11,368 nt of DNA from Sideroxydans lithotrophicus (GTDB lineage Bacteria; Pseudomonadota; Gammaproteobacteria; Burkholderiales; Sulfuriferulaceae). Shown here piece after piece: positions 1-5,328 of this stretch. The notes beneath the pieces were generated by a model. The model ran no database searches. It saw nothing but the letters and a program-made list of their open reading frames with translations, and was not told the origin of the DNA. The position numbers and the translations under genes are program-made. Within the stretch, counting starts at the first letter, position 1. Each line of letters begins with the position of its first letter. The stretch covers positions 1-11,368 of the forward strand of contig DZDB01000059.1 of assembly GCA_022736605.1 (NCBI GenBank). The letters are read 5' to 3'.

Positions 1-746
1 ACGATCTGGTGCGTCGCCAGCGTGCCGGAACGCATGCCGCGCTCGTGGCCACCGCCGTGCATTTGCGCCTCCAGGCGAACACGCGGTTTACGCCGCACGT
101 ACAACGCGCCGATGCCTTTCGGGCCATAGGTCTTGTGCGCTGAAAACGACATCAGATCCACCTTCAGCCTGGCCAGATCAATCACCACCTTGCCGGTCGC
201 CTGCGCTGAATCAACATGGAAAATAATGCCTTTTTCGCGACAGATTTCGCCGATTGCCGGGATATCCTGAATCACGCCGATTTCATTGTTGACATACATG
301 ATCGACACCAGCACGGTATCCGGACGCAGTGCCGCCTTGAATTTTTCCAGATCCAGCAGTCCGTTCGGCTCAGGCGTCAGATAAGTCACTTCGTAACCTT
401 CGCGTTCCAGTTCGCGCATGGTATCGAGCACTGCCTTGTGCTCGGTACGCACTGTCACCAGATGCTTGCCTTTGGCCTTGTAAAAATGTGCCGCGCCTTT
501 GATAGCGAGATTGATGGCTTCGGTCGCGCCCGAAGTCCAGACAATTTCTTTCGGATCCGCATTGACCAGCTTGGCGACTTCCTCGCGGGCATTTTCCACC
601 AGCTTTTCCGCGTCCCACCCAAAGGCATGCGAACGACTGGCCGGATTGCCAAACTGCTCGGTCAGGCACGGGATCATCTTCTCAGCTACGCGCGGGTCAA
701 CCGGCGTGGTAGCTGAATAATCCAGATAAATAGGCATTTTCGACAT
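1..746 (-). CDS. iscS: Cysteine desulfurase IscS (N-terminal part, cut by window edge)
   Basis: Pyridoxal-phosphate enzyme that removes sulfur from L-cysteine, leaving alanine, and hands it as persulfide to the IscU scaffold and to tRNA thiolation enzymes in the cytoplasm. About 248 codons are visible. The N-terminus reads MSKMPIYLDYSATTPVDPRV, the usual IscS opening. The cofactor lysine lies in SFSAHKTYGPKG at K205 (E. coli K206), and GGGHERGMRSGT follows. The active-site cysteine loop and the C-terminus lie beyond the left edge. The ATG at 746 is chosen because GGAG sits just upstream and the protein start matches the family. It lies 32 bases after iscR on the same strand, with no promoter or terminator visible between, so it is read as co-transcribed and under IscR control. 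iscU/iscA would be expected beyond the edge but are not visible. Confidence 0.97.
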   Translation of the reverse strand, partial: MSKMPIYLDYSATTPVDPRVAEKMIPCLTEQFGNPASRSHAFGWDAEKLVENAREEVAKLVNADPKEIVWTSGATEAINLAIKGAAHFYKAKGKHLVTVRTEHKAVLDTMRELEREGYEVTYLTPEPNGLLDLEKFKAALRPDTVLVSIMYVNNEIGVIQDIPAIGEICREKGIIFHVDSAQATGKVVIDLARLKVDLMSFSAHKTYGPKGIGALYVRRKPRVRLEAQMHGGGHERGMRSGTLATHQI

Positions 747-778
747 TACATACTCCATTAATACATCAATACGGTGCG

Positions 779-1252
779 TTACGCAGCAACCGAAACCTTA
801 TCGCGCTTGATGCGCTGATCATGTACCACATTCGCCTGCTGCTTGCTGATGAGGTGGTCATCCACCAGTTTAGCCAGCGTGACCTCACGCAAATAATCCT
901 GGATGCGCTTGTTCAGGTTTGACCACAATTCATGCGTCATGCAACGGTGATCGTCCTGACAATTTTCCAGACCACCACATTGGGTGGCATCAATCGGCTC
1001 ATCTACTGCCTGAATGATCTGTGCCACTGATATCTCACCCAGCGCGCGTGCGACACGATAACCACCACCCGGACCACGCACACTTTCCACCAGCGATTTG
1101 CGGCGCAATTTGCCAAACAACTGCTCAAGATAAGACAGCGAAATCTTCTGCCGCTCACTGATCGCAGATAGCGTGACTGGCCCGGCAGCATGGTGCAAAG
1201 CCAGATCGATCATTGCGGTTACCGCAAAACGTCCTTTGGTAGTCAAGCGCAT
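779..1252 (-). CDS. iscR: Fe-S cluster-sensing transcription regulator IscR (Rrf2 family)
   Basis: 157-residue Rrf2-family regulator. With a [2Fe-2S] cluster it represses isc genes through type 1 operators; without the cluster it still binds type 2 sites (known from E. coli). The winged-helix DNA-binding region covers about residues 1-65 (MRLTTKGRFAVTAMIDLAL; LEQLFGKLR; VRGPGGGYRVAR). The cluster ligands are all present with the family's spacing: C92, C98, C104 and H107, the same numbers as in E. coli. The frame is open for 14 more codons, to an ATG at 1294. I place the start at 1252 because MRLTTKGRF is the universal IscR N-terminus and the longer form would run over the predicted promoter. 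A strong IscR operator precedes the gene, implying autoregulation. It sits between cysE and iscS in one transcription direction. Confidence 0.97.
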   Translation of the reverse strand: MRLTTKGRFAVTAMIDLALHHAAGPVTLSAISERQKISLSYLEQLFGKLRRKSLVESVRGPGGGYRVARALGEISVAQIIQAVDEPIDATQCGGLENCQDDHRCMTHELWSNLNKRIQDYLREVTLAKLVDDHLISKQQANVVHDQRIKRDKVSVAA

Positions 1253-1285
1253 ATGCGTGCTTTCACTCGTATTACAACACTTGTG

Positions 1286-1318
1286 ACAATACAATACCCG
1301 ATTAATTCAGTCAACTAT
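1286..1318 (-). promoter_or_regulatory. IscR type 1 operator and iscR promoter
   Basis: On the minus strand the 25 bases 1318-1294 match the published type 1 IscR consensus (ATASYYGACTRWWWYAGTCGGSTAT, given as degenerate symbols) at 24 of 25 positions by my hand comparison. The left half reads ATAGTTGACTGA and the right half ATCGGGTAT; the one mismatch is an A in place of G in the AGT core. The TTGACT within it (1309-1314) fits a -35 box. Seventeen bases further on lies TATTGT (1286-1291), a fair -10, which would start transcription about 27 bases before the iscR ATG. The operator therefore covers the -35 element, the arrangement expected for repression. The cysE stop codon (1307-1309) lies inside the operator. 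Confidence 0.85.
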
Positions 1319-2059
1319 TTTATTGAGGTAGGCCGGATCGAATTGTTCACCCGGTTTTGCCTCGACCGGCGCTTCCGAACCGAGCTTTTGCAGCGCCTGC
1401 ATGATCCATTCGATGCGCTCATCGGTTGCTGCGCTGTGGTCAATCAGTCCATGCACTGCTTTCACCATCGGATCGTTCATATCGGCACTGATGGCATAGG
1501 CCGAAAAACCCAGTTTATGTGCCGCCTGGTCACGCTGCTTCGCCTGCGTTTCGTCGAGTATGCGTGCCGGTATACCCACCGCTGTTGCGCCAGCGGGCAC
1601 ATCTTTCACCACCACAGCATTAGAGCCGACTTTTGCACCCTCGCCTACTGTCAATGGTCCGAGGATTTTGGCACCGGCGCCCACTACCACGCCTTTTTCC
1701 AGCGTGGGGTGGCGTTTGCCTTTGTTCCACGACGTACCGCCCAGCGTGACACCGTGGTAGAGCGTGCAATCGTCACCGATTTCGGCGGTTTCGCCGATCA
1801 CCACACCCATGCCATGATCGATGAACACACGGCGGCCTATGGTCGCGCCAGGATGAATTTCTATGCCCGTAAACCAGCGACCGAAGTACGCAATGAAGCG
1901 TCCCAACCATTTGAAATTGGCATGCCACAGCCGCGCCGATAAACGGTGGATCAGAATGGCATGAATGCCCGGATAAGTGGTCAGCACCTCCCACATCGAG
2001 CGCGCCGCAGGATCGCGATCAAACACGACTGAAATATCTTCTTTTAAGTTGCTGAACAT
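1307..2059 (-). CDS. cysE: Serine O-acetyltransferase (short, EpsC-type CysE)
   Basis: Transfers acetyl from acetyl-CoA to L-serine, giving O-acetylserine, the acceptor that cysteine synthase turns into cysteine in the cytoplasm. The 250-residue protein has a helical N-terminal part (1-65) and then a left-handed parallel beta-helix of hexapeptide repeats (about 66-175): IEIHPGATIGRRVFIDHGMGVVIGE, TLYHGVTLGGTSW, GAGAKILGPLTVG and VVKDVPAGATAVGIPARI. The conserved active-site histidines are H82 (IDHG) and H117 (GKRHPTL), with E67 in the place of the E. coli D143. The length and the GMGVVIGE/WNKGKRHP wording match the shorter CysE class found next to isc genes rather than the 273-residue E. coli form. 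The ATG at 2059 has GAGG upstream. Its own IscR-type promoter precedes it, so cysteine supply appears tied to Fe-S status. It supplies the pathway that feeds IscS, two genes downstream. Confidence 0.95.
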   Translation of the reverse strand: MFSNLKEDISVVFDRDPAARSMWEVLTTYPGIHAILIHRLSARLWHANFKWLGRFIAYFGRWFTGIEIHPGATIGRRVFIDHGMGVVIGETAEIGDDCTLYHGVTLGGTSWNKGKRHPTLEKGVVVGAGAKILGPLTVGEGAKVGSNAVVVKDVPAGATAVGIPARILDETQAKQRDQAAHKLGFSAYAISADMNDPMVKAVHGLIDHSAATDERIEWIMQALQKLGSEAPVEAKPGEQFDPAYLNKIVD

Positions 2060-2089
2060 GCGCGACTGGCCTCTAATAGAGCGTGTTTC

Positions 2090-2122
2090 AGTATGTTATA
2101 CCATACTAATTTAGTCAACTTT
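2090..2122 (-). promoter_or_regulatory. Second IscR type 1 operator and cysE promoter
   Basis: On the minus strand 2122-2098 matches the type 1 IscR consensus at 22 of 25 positions by hand (left half AAAGTTGACTAA, right half GTATGGTAT; mismatches at positions 2, 19 and 20). TTGACT (2113-2118) works as a -35 with a 17-base spacer to CATACT (2090-2095) as -10, giving a predicted start about 24 bases before the cysE ATG. The trmJ stop codon (2115-2117) is inside the -35 box. A near-palindrome, AGTATGTTATACCATACT at 2090-2107, overlaps spacer and -10. This would be a dedicated IscR-repressed promoter for cysE-iscR-iscS, upstream of the second one in front of iscR. Confidence 0.75.
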
Positions 2123-2849
2123 TCGCATAACCCTGCCGCATGACCTTGAGCATCCCCATCAGAATATTCAGTTCTTCTTTTTCCAGCATGGTGCGCGCAA
2201 ACAATCGGCGCAGACGCGGCATCAGTCGGCGCGGTGCCGCCGGATTCAGATAGCCGGTTAATAACAGCGTGCGTTCGAGTTCGGCGTAAAACAGTTCCAG
2301 GTCTTCGTGGCGTGCCAATGTCGTCTGCGCTTCGACCGGCATGGTCTGTTCCGGCAAGGCGCAGCGCAGTTCGTACGCCAGCACCTGCACCGCAGCGCCC
2401 AGATTGAGCGAGCTGAATTCTGGATTGGACGGAATGTGCACCAGCATCTGGCAACGATCCAGTTCGGCGTTGGTCAGGCCTGACATTTCCGTGCCGAACA
2501 CCAGCGCGACCGGTGTTTGCAGCGCCTGCTCAATCAGCATCGGTGCCGCCTCACGCGCGCTGACCATACGATGCGACAAATCGCGCCGTCGTGCGGTACA
2601 GCCAACCGCCAGCACTGTACCCGCCAGCGCCGCCTCCAGCGTGTCGCTGATCTGTGCCGAATCGAGAATATCCGATGCGCCCGCCGCCATGGCATGCGCT
2701 TGTGGATCAGGAAATCGTTGTGGATTAATCAGGCGCAAATCAGCCAGCCCCATGGTTTTCATCGCCCGCGCGGCAGAACCGATATTACCCGGATGGCTGG
2801 TGTGACTTAGCACAATCCGGATGTTATTCAGTAAAAGTGGTGTATTCAA
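2115..2849 (-). CDS. trmJ: tRNA (cytidine/uridine-2'-O)-methyltransferase TrmJ (SPOUT family)
   Basis: S-adenosylmethionine-dependent 2'-O-methyltransferase; in E. coli TrmJ modifies position 32 of several tRNAs. The 244-residue protein has the three SPOUT (TrmH) motifs in order: motif 1 GNIGSAARAM at 21-30, motif 2 LVFGTEMSGLTNAEL at about 116-130, and motif 3 IPSNPEFSSLNLGAAVQVLAYE at 139-160, which form the trefoil knot and cofactor site. A helical C-terminal extension (about 165-244) is typical of TrmJ rather than TrmL. The start is TTG at 2849: no in-frame ATG or GTG lies between it and the divergent suhB start, and the protein aligns from there with E. coli LQNIRIVL. AGCAGG lies just upstream. 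It is divergent from suhB across only 53 bases, the same neighbour as in E. coli. Its last codons form part of the cysE promoter. Confidence 0.93.
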   Translation of the reverse strand: MNTPLLLNNIRIVLSHTSHPGNIGSAARAMKTMGLADLRLINPQRFPDPQAHAMAAGASDILDSAQISDTLEAALAGTVLAVGCTARRRDLSHRMVSAREAAPMLIEQALQTPVALVFGTEMSGLTNAELDRCQMLVHIPSNPEFSSLNLGAAVQVLAYELRCALPEQTMPVEAQTTLARHEDLELFYAELERTLLLTGYLNPAAPRRLMPRLRRLFARTMLEKEELNILMGMLKVMRQGYAKS

Positions 2850-2902
2850 AGCCTGCTTACCATTAAAATAGCGGTTGTTTCCACGCTCATTGACATATCG
2901 CC

Positions 2903-3697
2903 ATGCATCCCATGCTCACCACAGCGGTTAAAGCCGCCCGGCGCGCCGCCGGCATCATTACCCGCGCCTCTCAAGATATTGATGCGTTAACGGTCAAACA
3001 CAAATCGCACAATGATTACGTTTCGGAAGTCGATCGCGCCGCCGAACAGGCGATTATTGACGTGCTGCTTGAGGCCTATCCCAGCCATGCGATTTTAGCA
3101 GAAGAGAGCGGCGCACAAGGCGATTCGGAATACCAGTGGATTATCGACCCGCTCGATGGCACCACCAACTTCCTGCATGGCTTTCCGCAATATTCAGTTT
3201 CAATCGCCCTGCTGCACAAAGGCCAACTGAACCAGGCGGTGATTTACGACCCGACCCGCAATGACCTGTTTACCGCCTCACGTGGTGCGGGTGCGTTTCT
3301 GAATGACCGTCGTCTGCGCGTCTCCAAGCGTCTCAAACTGGCTGACGCGCTGATCGGCACCGGCTTTCCCTACCGCGATTTCACCCATCTCGACGCCTAC
3401 ATGGCGATGTTCCGCGACATGCTGCCGAAATGTGCCGGTGTGCGCCGTCCGGGATCGGCTGCACTTGATCTGGCTTACGTCGCTGCCGGACGTCTGGATG
3501 GCTTCTGGGAAATCGGCCTCAACAAGTGGGACATCGCCGCAGGCTGCCTGCTGATTCAGGAGGCTGGCGGTCTGGTTGGCGACTTTAACGGCGACGATGG
3601 TTATATAGACAGCGGTAACGTTGTGGCAGGCAATCCAAAAGTCTTTGCTCAATTGCTGCAAACCCTGACGCCCCATCTAACCCCCGCACTGAAGTAA
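2903..3697 (+). CDS. suhB: Inositol-1-monophosphatase / Nus factor SuhB
   Basis: Mg-dependent phosphatase of the inositol monophosphatase family. E. coli SuhB also binds RNA polymerase/NusA and takes part in rRNA antitermination, so an rRNA role is likely here but not shown. The 264-residue length is normal. Metal-site residues are E67 (AEESG), D82/L84/D85 in the motif IDPLDGTTNF (81-90), and D210 in motif B WDIAAGCLLIQEAGG (209-223). The opening MHPMLTTAVKAARRA matches the E. coli SuhB N-terminus, which decides the ATG at 2903 although no clear Shine-Dalgarno precedes it; a second ATG at 2912 is an alternative. It is divergent from trmJ. lysC follows on the same strand after 80 bases with no terminator that I can see, so read-through into lysC is possible. 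Confidence 0.95.
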   Translation: MHPMLTTAVKAARRAAGIITRASQDIDALTVKHKSHNDYVSEVDRAAEQAIIDVLLEAYPSHAILAEESGAQGDSEYQWIIDPLDGTTNFLHGFPQYSVSIALLHKGQLNQAVIYDPTRNDLFTASRGAGAFLNDRRLRVSKRLKLADALIGTGFPYRDFTHLDAYMAMFRDMLPKCAGVRRPGSAALDLAYVAAGRLDGFWEIGLNKWDIAAGCLLIQEAGGLVGDFNGDDGYIDSGNVVAGNPKVFAQLLQTLTPHLTPALK

Positions 3698-3732
3698 AAA
3701 TACCTCATCTCGTTATTTTTTTAACGCTGGGA

Positions 3733-3738
3733 TAGAAT
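3733..3738 (+). promoter_or_regulatory. Possible -10 box for lysC
   Basis: TAGAAT in the AT-rich 80-base gap between suhB and lysC differs from the -10 consensus at one base. No good -35 lies 16-18 bases upstream (TCGTTA or nearby), so this is a weak call. TATATT at 3749-3754 is an alternative -10. Either would give a short leader before the lysC ATG. Confidence 0.3.
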
Positions 3739-3777
3739 CCGCTTCTTGTATATTCACCATAATATTTAACCCAATCC

Positions 3778-5004
3778 ATGGCTCTCATCGTACAAAAATA
3801 CGGCGGCACTTCCGTTGGCAGTGTCGAGCGCATCAAACACGTCGCCGAGCGCGTCGCCAAATTCAAGATGCTCGGGCACCAGGTCGTCGTCGTGCTGTCC
3901 GCCATGAGTGGCGAAACCAACCGCCTCATCAAACTCGCGCACGACGTGCAGTCCAATCCCGATTCGCGCGAACTCGACGTGCTGATTTCGACCGGCGAGC
4001 AGGTCACCATTGCCCTGCTGGCAATGGCATTGAAAGATTTGGGGCTGAAAGCCAAGAGCTACACGGGTTCGCAGGTACGCATCCTCACCGACAATGCGTT
4101 CAACAAGGCGCGCATCCTGAATATCGACGAGCAGCATCTGCGCGCCGATCTGGATAGCGGCCACGTGATCGTGGTGGCGGGATTCCAGGGTGTCGACGAA
4201 CACGGCAACATCACCACGCTGGGACGCGGTGGCTCGGATACCACCGGCGTGGCACTTGCGGCAGCGCTCAAAGCTGACGAATGTCAGATTTATACGGATG
4301 TCGACGGCGTCTATACTACCGACCCGCGCATTGTGCCTGAGGCGCGCCGACTCAAAACCATCACTTTTGAGGAGATGCTGGAAATGGCCAGCCTCGGCTC
4401 CAAGGTGCTGCAAATCCGCTCGGTCGAGTTCGCTGGCAAATACAAAGTCAAACTACGCGTCCTGTCGAGTTTTCAGGATGAAGGCGAAGGCACGCTCATT
4501 ACTTTTGAGGAAGACGACAACATGGAACAAGCCATCATCTCTGGCATCGCCTTCAACCGCGATGAAGCCAAAATCACCGTACTCGGCGTACCCGACACCC
4601 CTGGTATCGCCTACCAGATTCTCGGCCCGGTGGCCGACAGCAATATCGACGTTGACATGATCATCCAGAACGTCGGCGCCAATAACACCACCGATTTCAC
4701 TTTCACCGTACACCGCAACGACTATGCCCGCACCCTGCAGATGTTGCGCGAAATGCAGCCCAAAATCGGCGCACGAGAAGTCACTGGTGACGACAAAATA
4801 GCCAAGGTATCCATCGTCGGTGTCGGCATGCGCTCACACGTTGGCATTGCCAGCAACATGTTCAAAACCCTGGCAGACGACAGCATCAATATCCAGATGA
4901 TTTCAACTTCAGAGATCAAGATTTCTGTGGTGATCGATGAAAAGTATCTGGAGCTTGCGGTACGCGTCCTGCACAAAGCCTTCAACCTCGAAAAAGCCGC
5001 ATAA
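3778..5004 (+). CDS. lysC: Aspartate kinase (monofunctional, LysC type, alpha subunit)
   Basis: Phosphorylates L-aspartate with ATP, the first step to lysine, threonine, methionine and diaminopimelate. The 408 residues show an amino acid kinase domain (about 1-245) with VQKYGGTSVGS (5-15), STGEQVT (71-77), TLGRGGSDTTGVALAAAL (147-164) and YTDVDGVYTTDPRIV (172-186). Two ACT regulatory regions follow: one from about 264 (KITVLGVPDTPGIAYQIL) and one from about 343 (KVSIVGVGMRSHVGIASNMF). The length and layout match the feedback-inhibited aspartokinases of Corynebacterium/Bacillus type, not the fused ThrA/MetL forms. The ATG at 3778 gives the standard MALIVQKYGGTS start, but the bases before it hold no good ribosome site. 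A better-spaced site lies inside the gene (see the internal start at 4522). A tRNA unit with its own promoter begins right after the stop codon. Confidence 0.97.
   Translation: MALIVQKYGGTSVGSVERIKHVAERVAKFKMLGHQVVVVLSAMSGETNRLIKLAHDVQSNPDSRELDVLISTGEQVTIALLAMALKDLGLKAKSYTGSQVRILTDNAFNKARILNIDEQHLRADLDSGHVIVVAGFQGVDEHGNITTLGRGGSDTTGVALAAALKADECQIYTDVDGVYTTDPRIVPEARRLKTITFEEMLEMASLGSKVLQIRSVEFAGKYKVKLRVLSSFQDEGEGTLITFEEDDNMEQAIISGIAFNRDEAKITVLGVPDTPGIAYQILGPVADSNIDVDMIIQNVGANNTTDFTFTVHRNDYARTLQMLREMQPKIGAREVTGDDKIAKVSIVGVGMRSHVGIASNMFKTLADDSINIQMISTSEIKISVVIDEKYLELAVRVLHKAFNLEKAA
4522..5004 (+). CDS. lysC: Probable internal start: separate aspartokinase beta (ACT) subunit
   Basis: In-frame ATG at codon 249 of lysC, preceded by GAGGAAG at 4507-4513 (8 bases before the ATG), a stronger ribosome site than the one before lysC itself. 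The product would be 160 residues beginning MEQAIISGIAFNRDEAKITV: the two ACT regions without the kinase domain. In C. glutamicum and B. subtilis aspartokinases the beta subunit arises from an internal start at the equivalent point (C. glutamicum beta opens with a similar MEEAVLTGV), giving an alpha2beta2 enzyme controlled by lysine and/or threonine. The position and Shine-Dalgarno are seen; actual translation is inferred from that parallel. Confidence 0.6.
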   Translation: MEQAIISGIAFNRDEAKITVLGVPDTPGIAYQILGPVADSNIDVDMIIQNVGANNTTDFTFTVHRNDYARTLQMLREMQPKIGAREVTGDDKIAKVSIVGVGMRSHVGIASNMFKTLADDSINIQMISTSEIKISVVIDEKYLELAVRVLHKAFNLEKAA

Positions 5005-5007
5005 AGA

Positions 5008-5036
5008 TTGACCAAAAACCACTTAGGTTGTATTCT
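5008..5036 (+). promoter_or_regulatory. tRNA operon promoter (sigma-70 type)
   Basis: TTGACC (5008-5013), a 17-base spacer, then TATTCT (5031-5036), followed directly by the GC-rich stretch TGCGCGCTG. A GC-rich discriminator between -10 and start is the hallmark of stable-RNA promoters under ppGpp/DksA stringent control. The predicted start near 5043 gives about 20 bases of 5' leader before tRNA-Ser. The -35 begins only three bases after the lysC stop codon. Confidence 0.78.
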
Positions 5037-5062
5037 TGCGCGCTGTTCGTGAAGACGAGCAA

Positions 5063-5155
5063 GGAGAGATGGCCGAGTGGTCGAAGGTACTCCCCTGCTA
5101 AGGGAGCGTAGGGTTTATAGCCTTACCGAGGGTTCGAATCCCTCTCTCTCCGCCA
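5063..5155 (+). tRNA. tRNA-Ser (anticodon GCT)
   Basis: Reads serine codons AGC/AGU. Full cloverleaf: acceptor GGAGAGA (5063-5069) pairs with TCTCTCC (5145-5151), then discriminator G and an encoded CCA (5153-5155). The anticodon stem CTCCC/GGGAG (5090-5094/5102-5106) holds the loop CTGCTAA with GCT at 5097-5099. The T arm is GAGGG TTCGAAT CCCTC (5128-5144). The long variable arm (about 5107-5127) is the class II feature that marks serine tRNAs. First gene of a two-tRNA unit. Confidence 0.97.
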
Positions 5156-5162
5156 AAATTTG

Positions 5163-5171
5163 TGTTATAAT
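5163..5171 (+). promoter_or_regulatory. Possible extended -10 between the two tRNA genes
   Basis: TGTTATAAT gives a perfect TATAAT (5166-5171) with the TGn extension, in the 29-base spacer 14 bases before tRNA-Arg. No -35 is present upstream, since that segment is the 3' end of tRNA-Ser. It may be an internal promoter for tRNA-Arg or simply an AT-rich processing spacer. Confidence 0.35.
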
Positions 5172-5184
5172 TTTCCGCTTCAAA

Positions 5185-5261
5185 GCGCCCGTAGCTCAGC
5201 TGGATAGAGTATTTGGCTACGAACCAAAGGGTCGCACGTTCGAATCGTGCCGGGCGCACCA
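5185..5261 (+). tRNA. tRNA-Arg (anticodon ACG)
   Basis: Reads arginine CGN codons after A34 is deaminated to inosine (by TadA). Acceptor GCGCCCG (5185-5191) pairs with CGGGCGC (5251-5257), then discriminator A and encoded CCA (5259-5261). The anticodon stem TTTGG/CCAAA holds the loop CTACGAA with ACG at 5219-5221. The D loop is AGCTCAGCTGGATAGAG and the T loop TTCGAAT. Co-transcribed with tRNA-Ser and followed five bases later by a terminator hairpin. Confidence 0.97.
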
Positions 5262-5265
5262 AATT

Positions 5266-5298
5266 AAAAGGGACTCACACTGATGTGAGTCCCTTTTT
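5266..5298. terminator. Bidirectional rho-independent terminator
   Basis: Perfect 14-base inverted repeat: AAAAGGGACTCACA (5266-5279), loop CTGA, then TGTGAGTCCCTTTT (5284-5297), with a fifth T at 5298. The plus strand gives a hairpin with a T5 tail, ending the tRNA unit. The minus strand also gives a hairpin ending in TTTTAATTT, so the same element can end the convergent cardiolipin-synthase-like gene, whose stop codon is at 5329-5331. Confidence 0.93.
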
Positions 5299-5328
5299 CA
5301 TGCTTTCAAACCACCTTCAGCATTAACT

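Noticed and set aside
1253..1294. Fourteen-codon N-terminal extension of IscR
   Set aside because: It would overlap the predicted iscR promoter, and every IscR I know begins MRLTTKGRF or very close to it.
1190..1942. Long open frame on the plus strand opposite cysE/iscR
   Set aside because: No recognisable domain; rich in His/Arg/Phe as expected of an antisense reading of a conserved gene.
2890..2895. Perfect TTGACA just before the suhB ATG
   Set aside because: Used as a -35 it would start transcription inside suhB; most likely chance.
3711..3726. CGTTA/TAACG inverted repeat with a T-only loop after suhB
   Set aside because: Five AT-rich base pairs and no T-run after the stem; not a credible terminator.
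3766..4413. 215-codon open frame on the minus strand opposite lysC
   Set aside because: Antisense shadow of the conserved kinase domain.
5063..5298. tRNA genes as an integration site for a mobile element
   Set aside because: No integrase gene and no duplicated tRNA 3' end noticed; neighbours on both sides are housekeeping genes.
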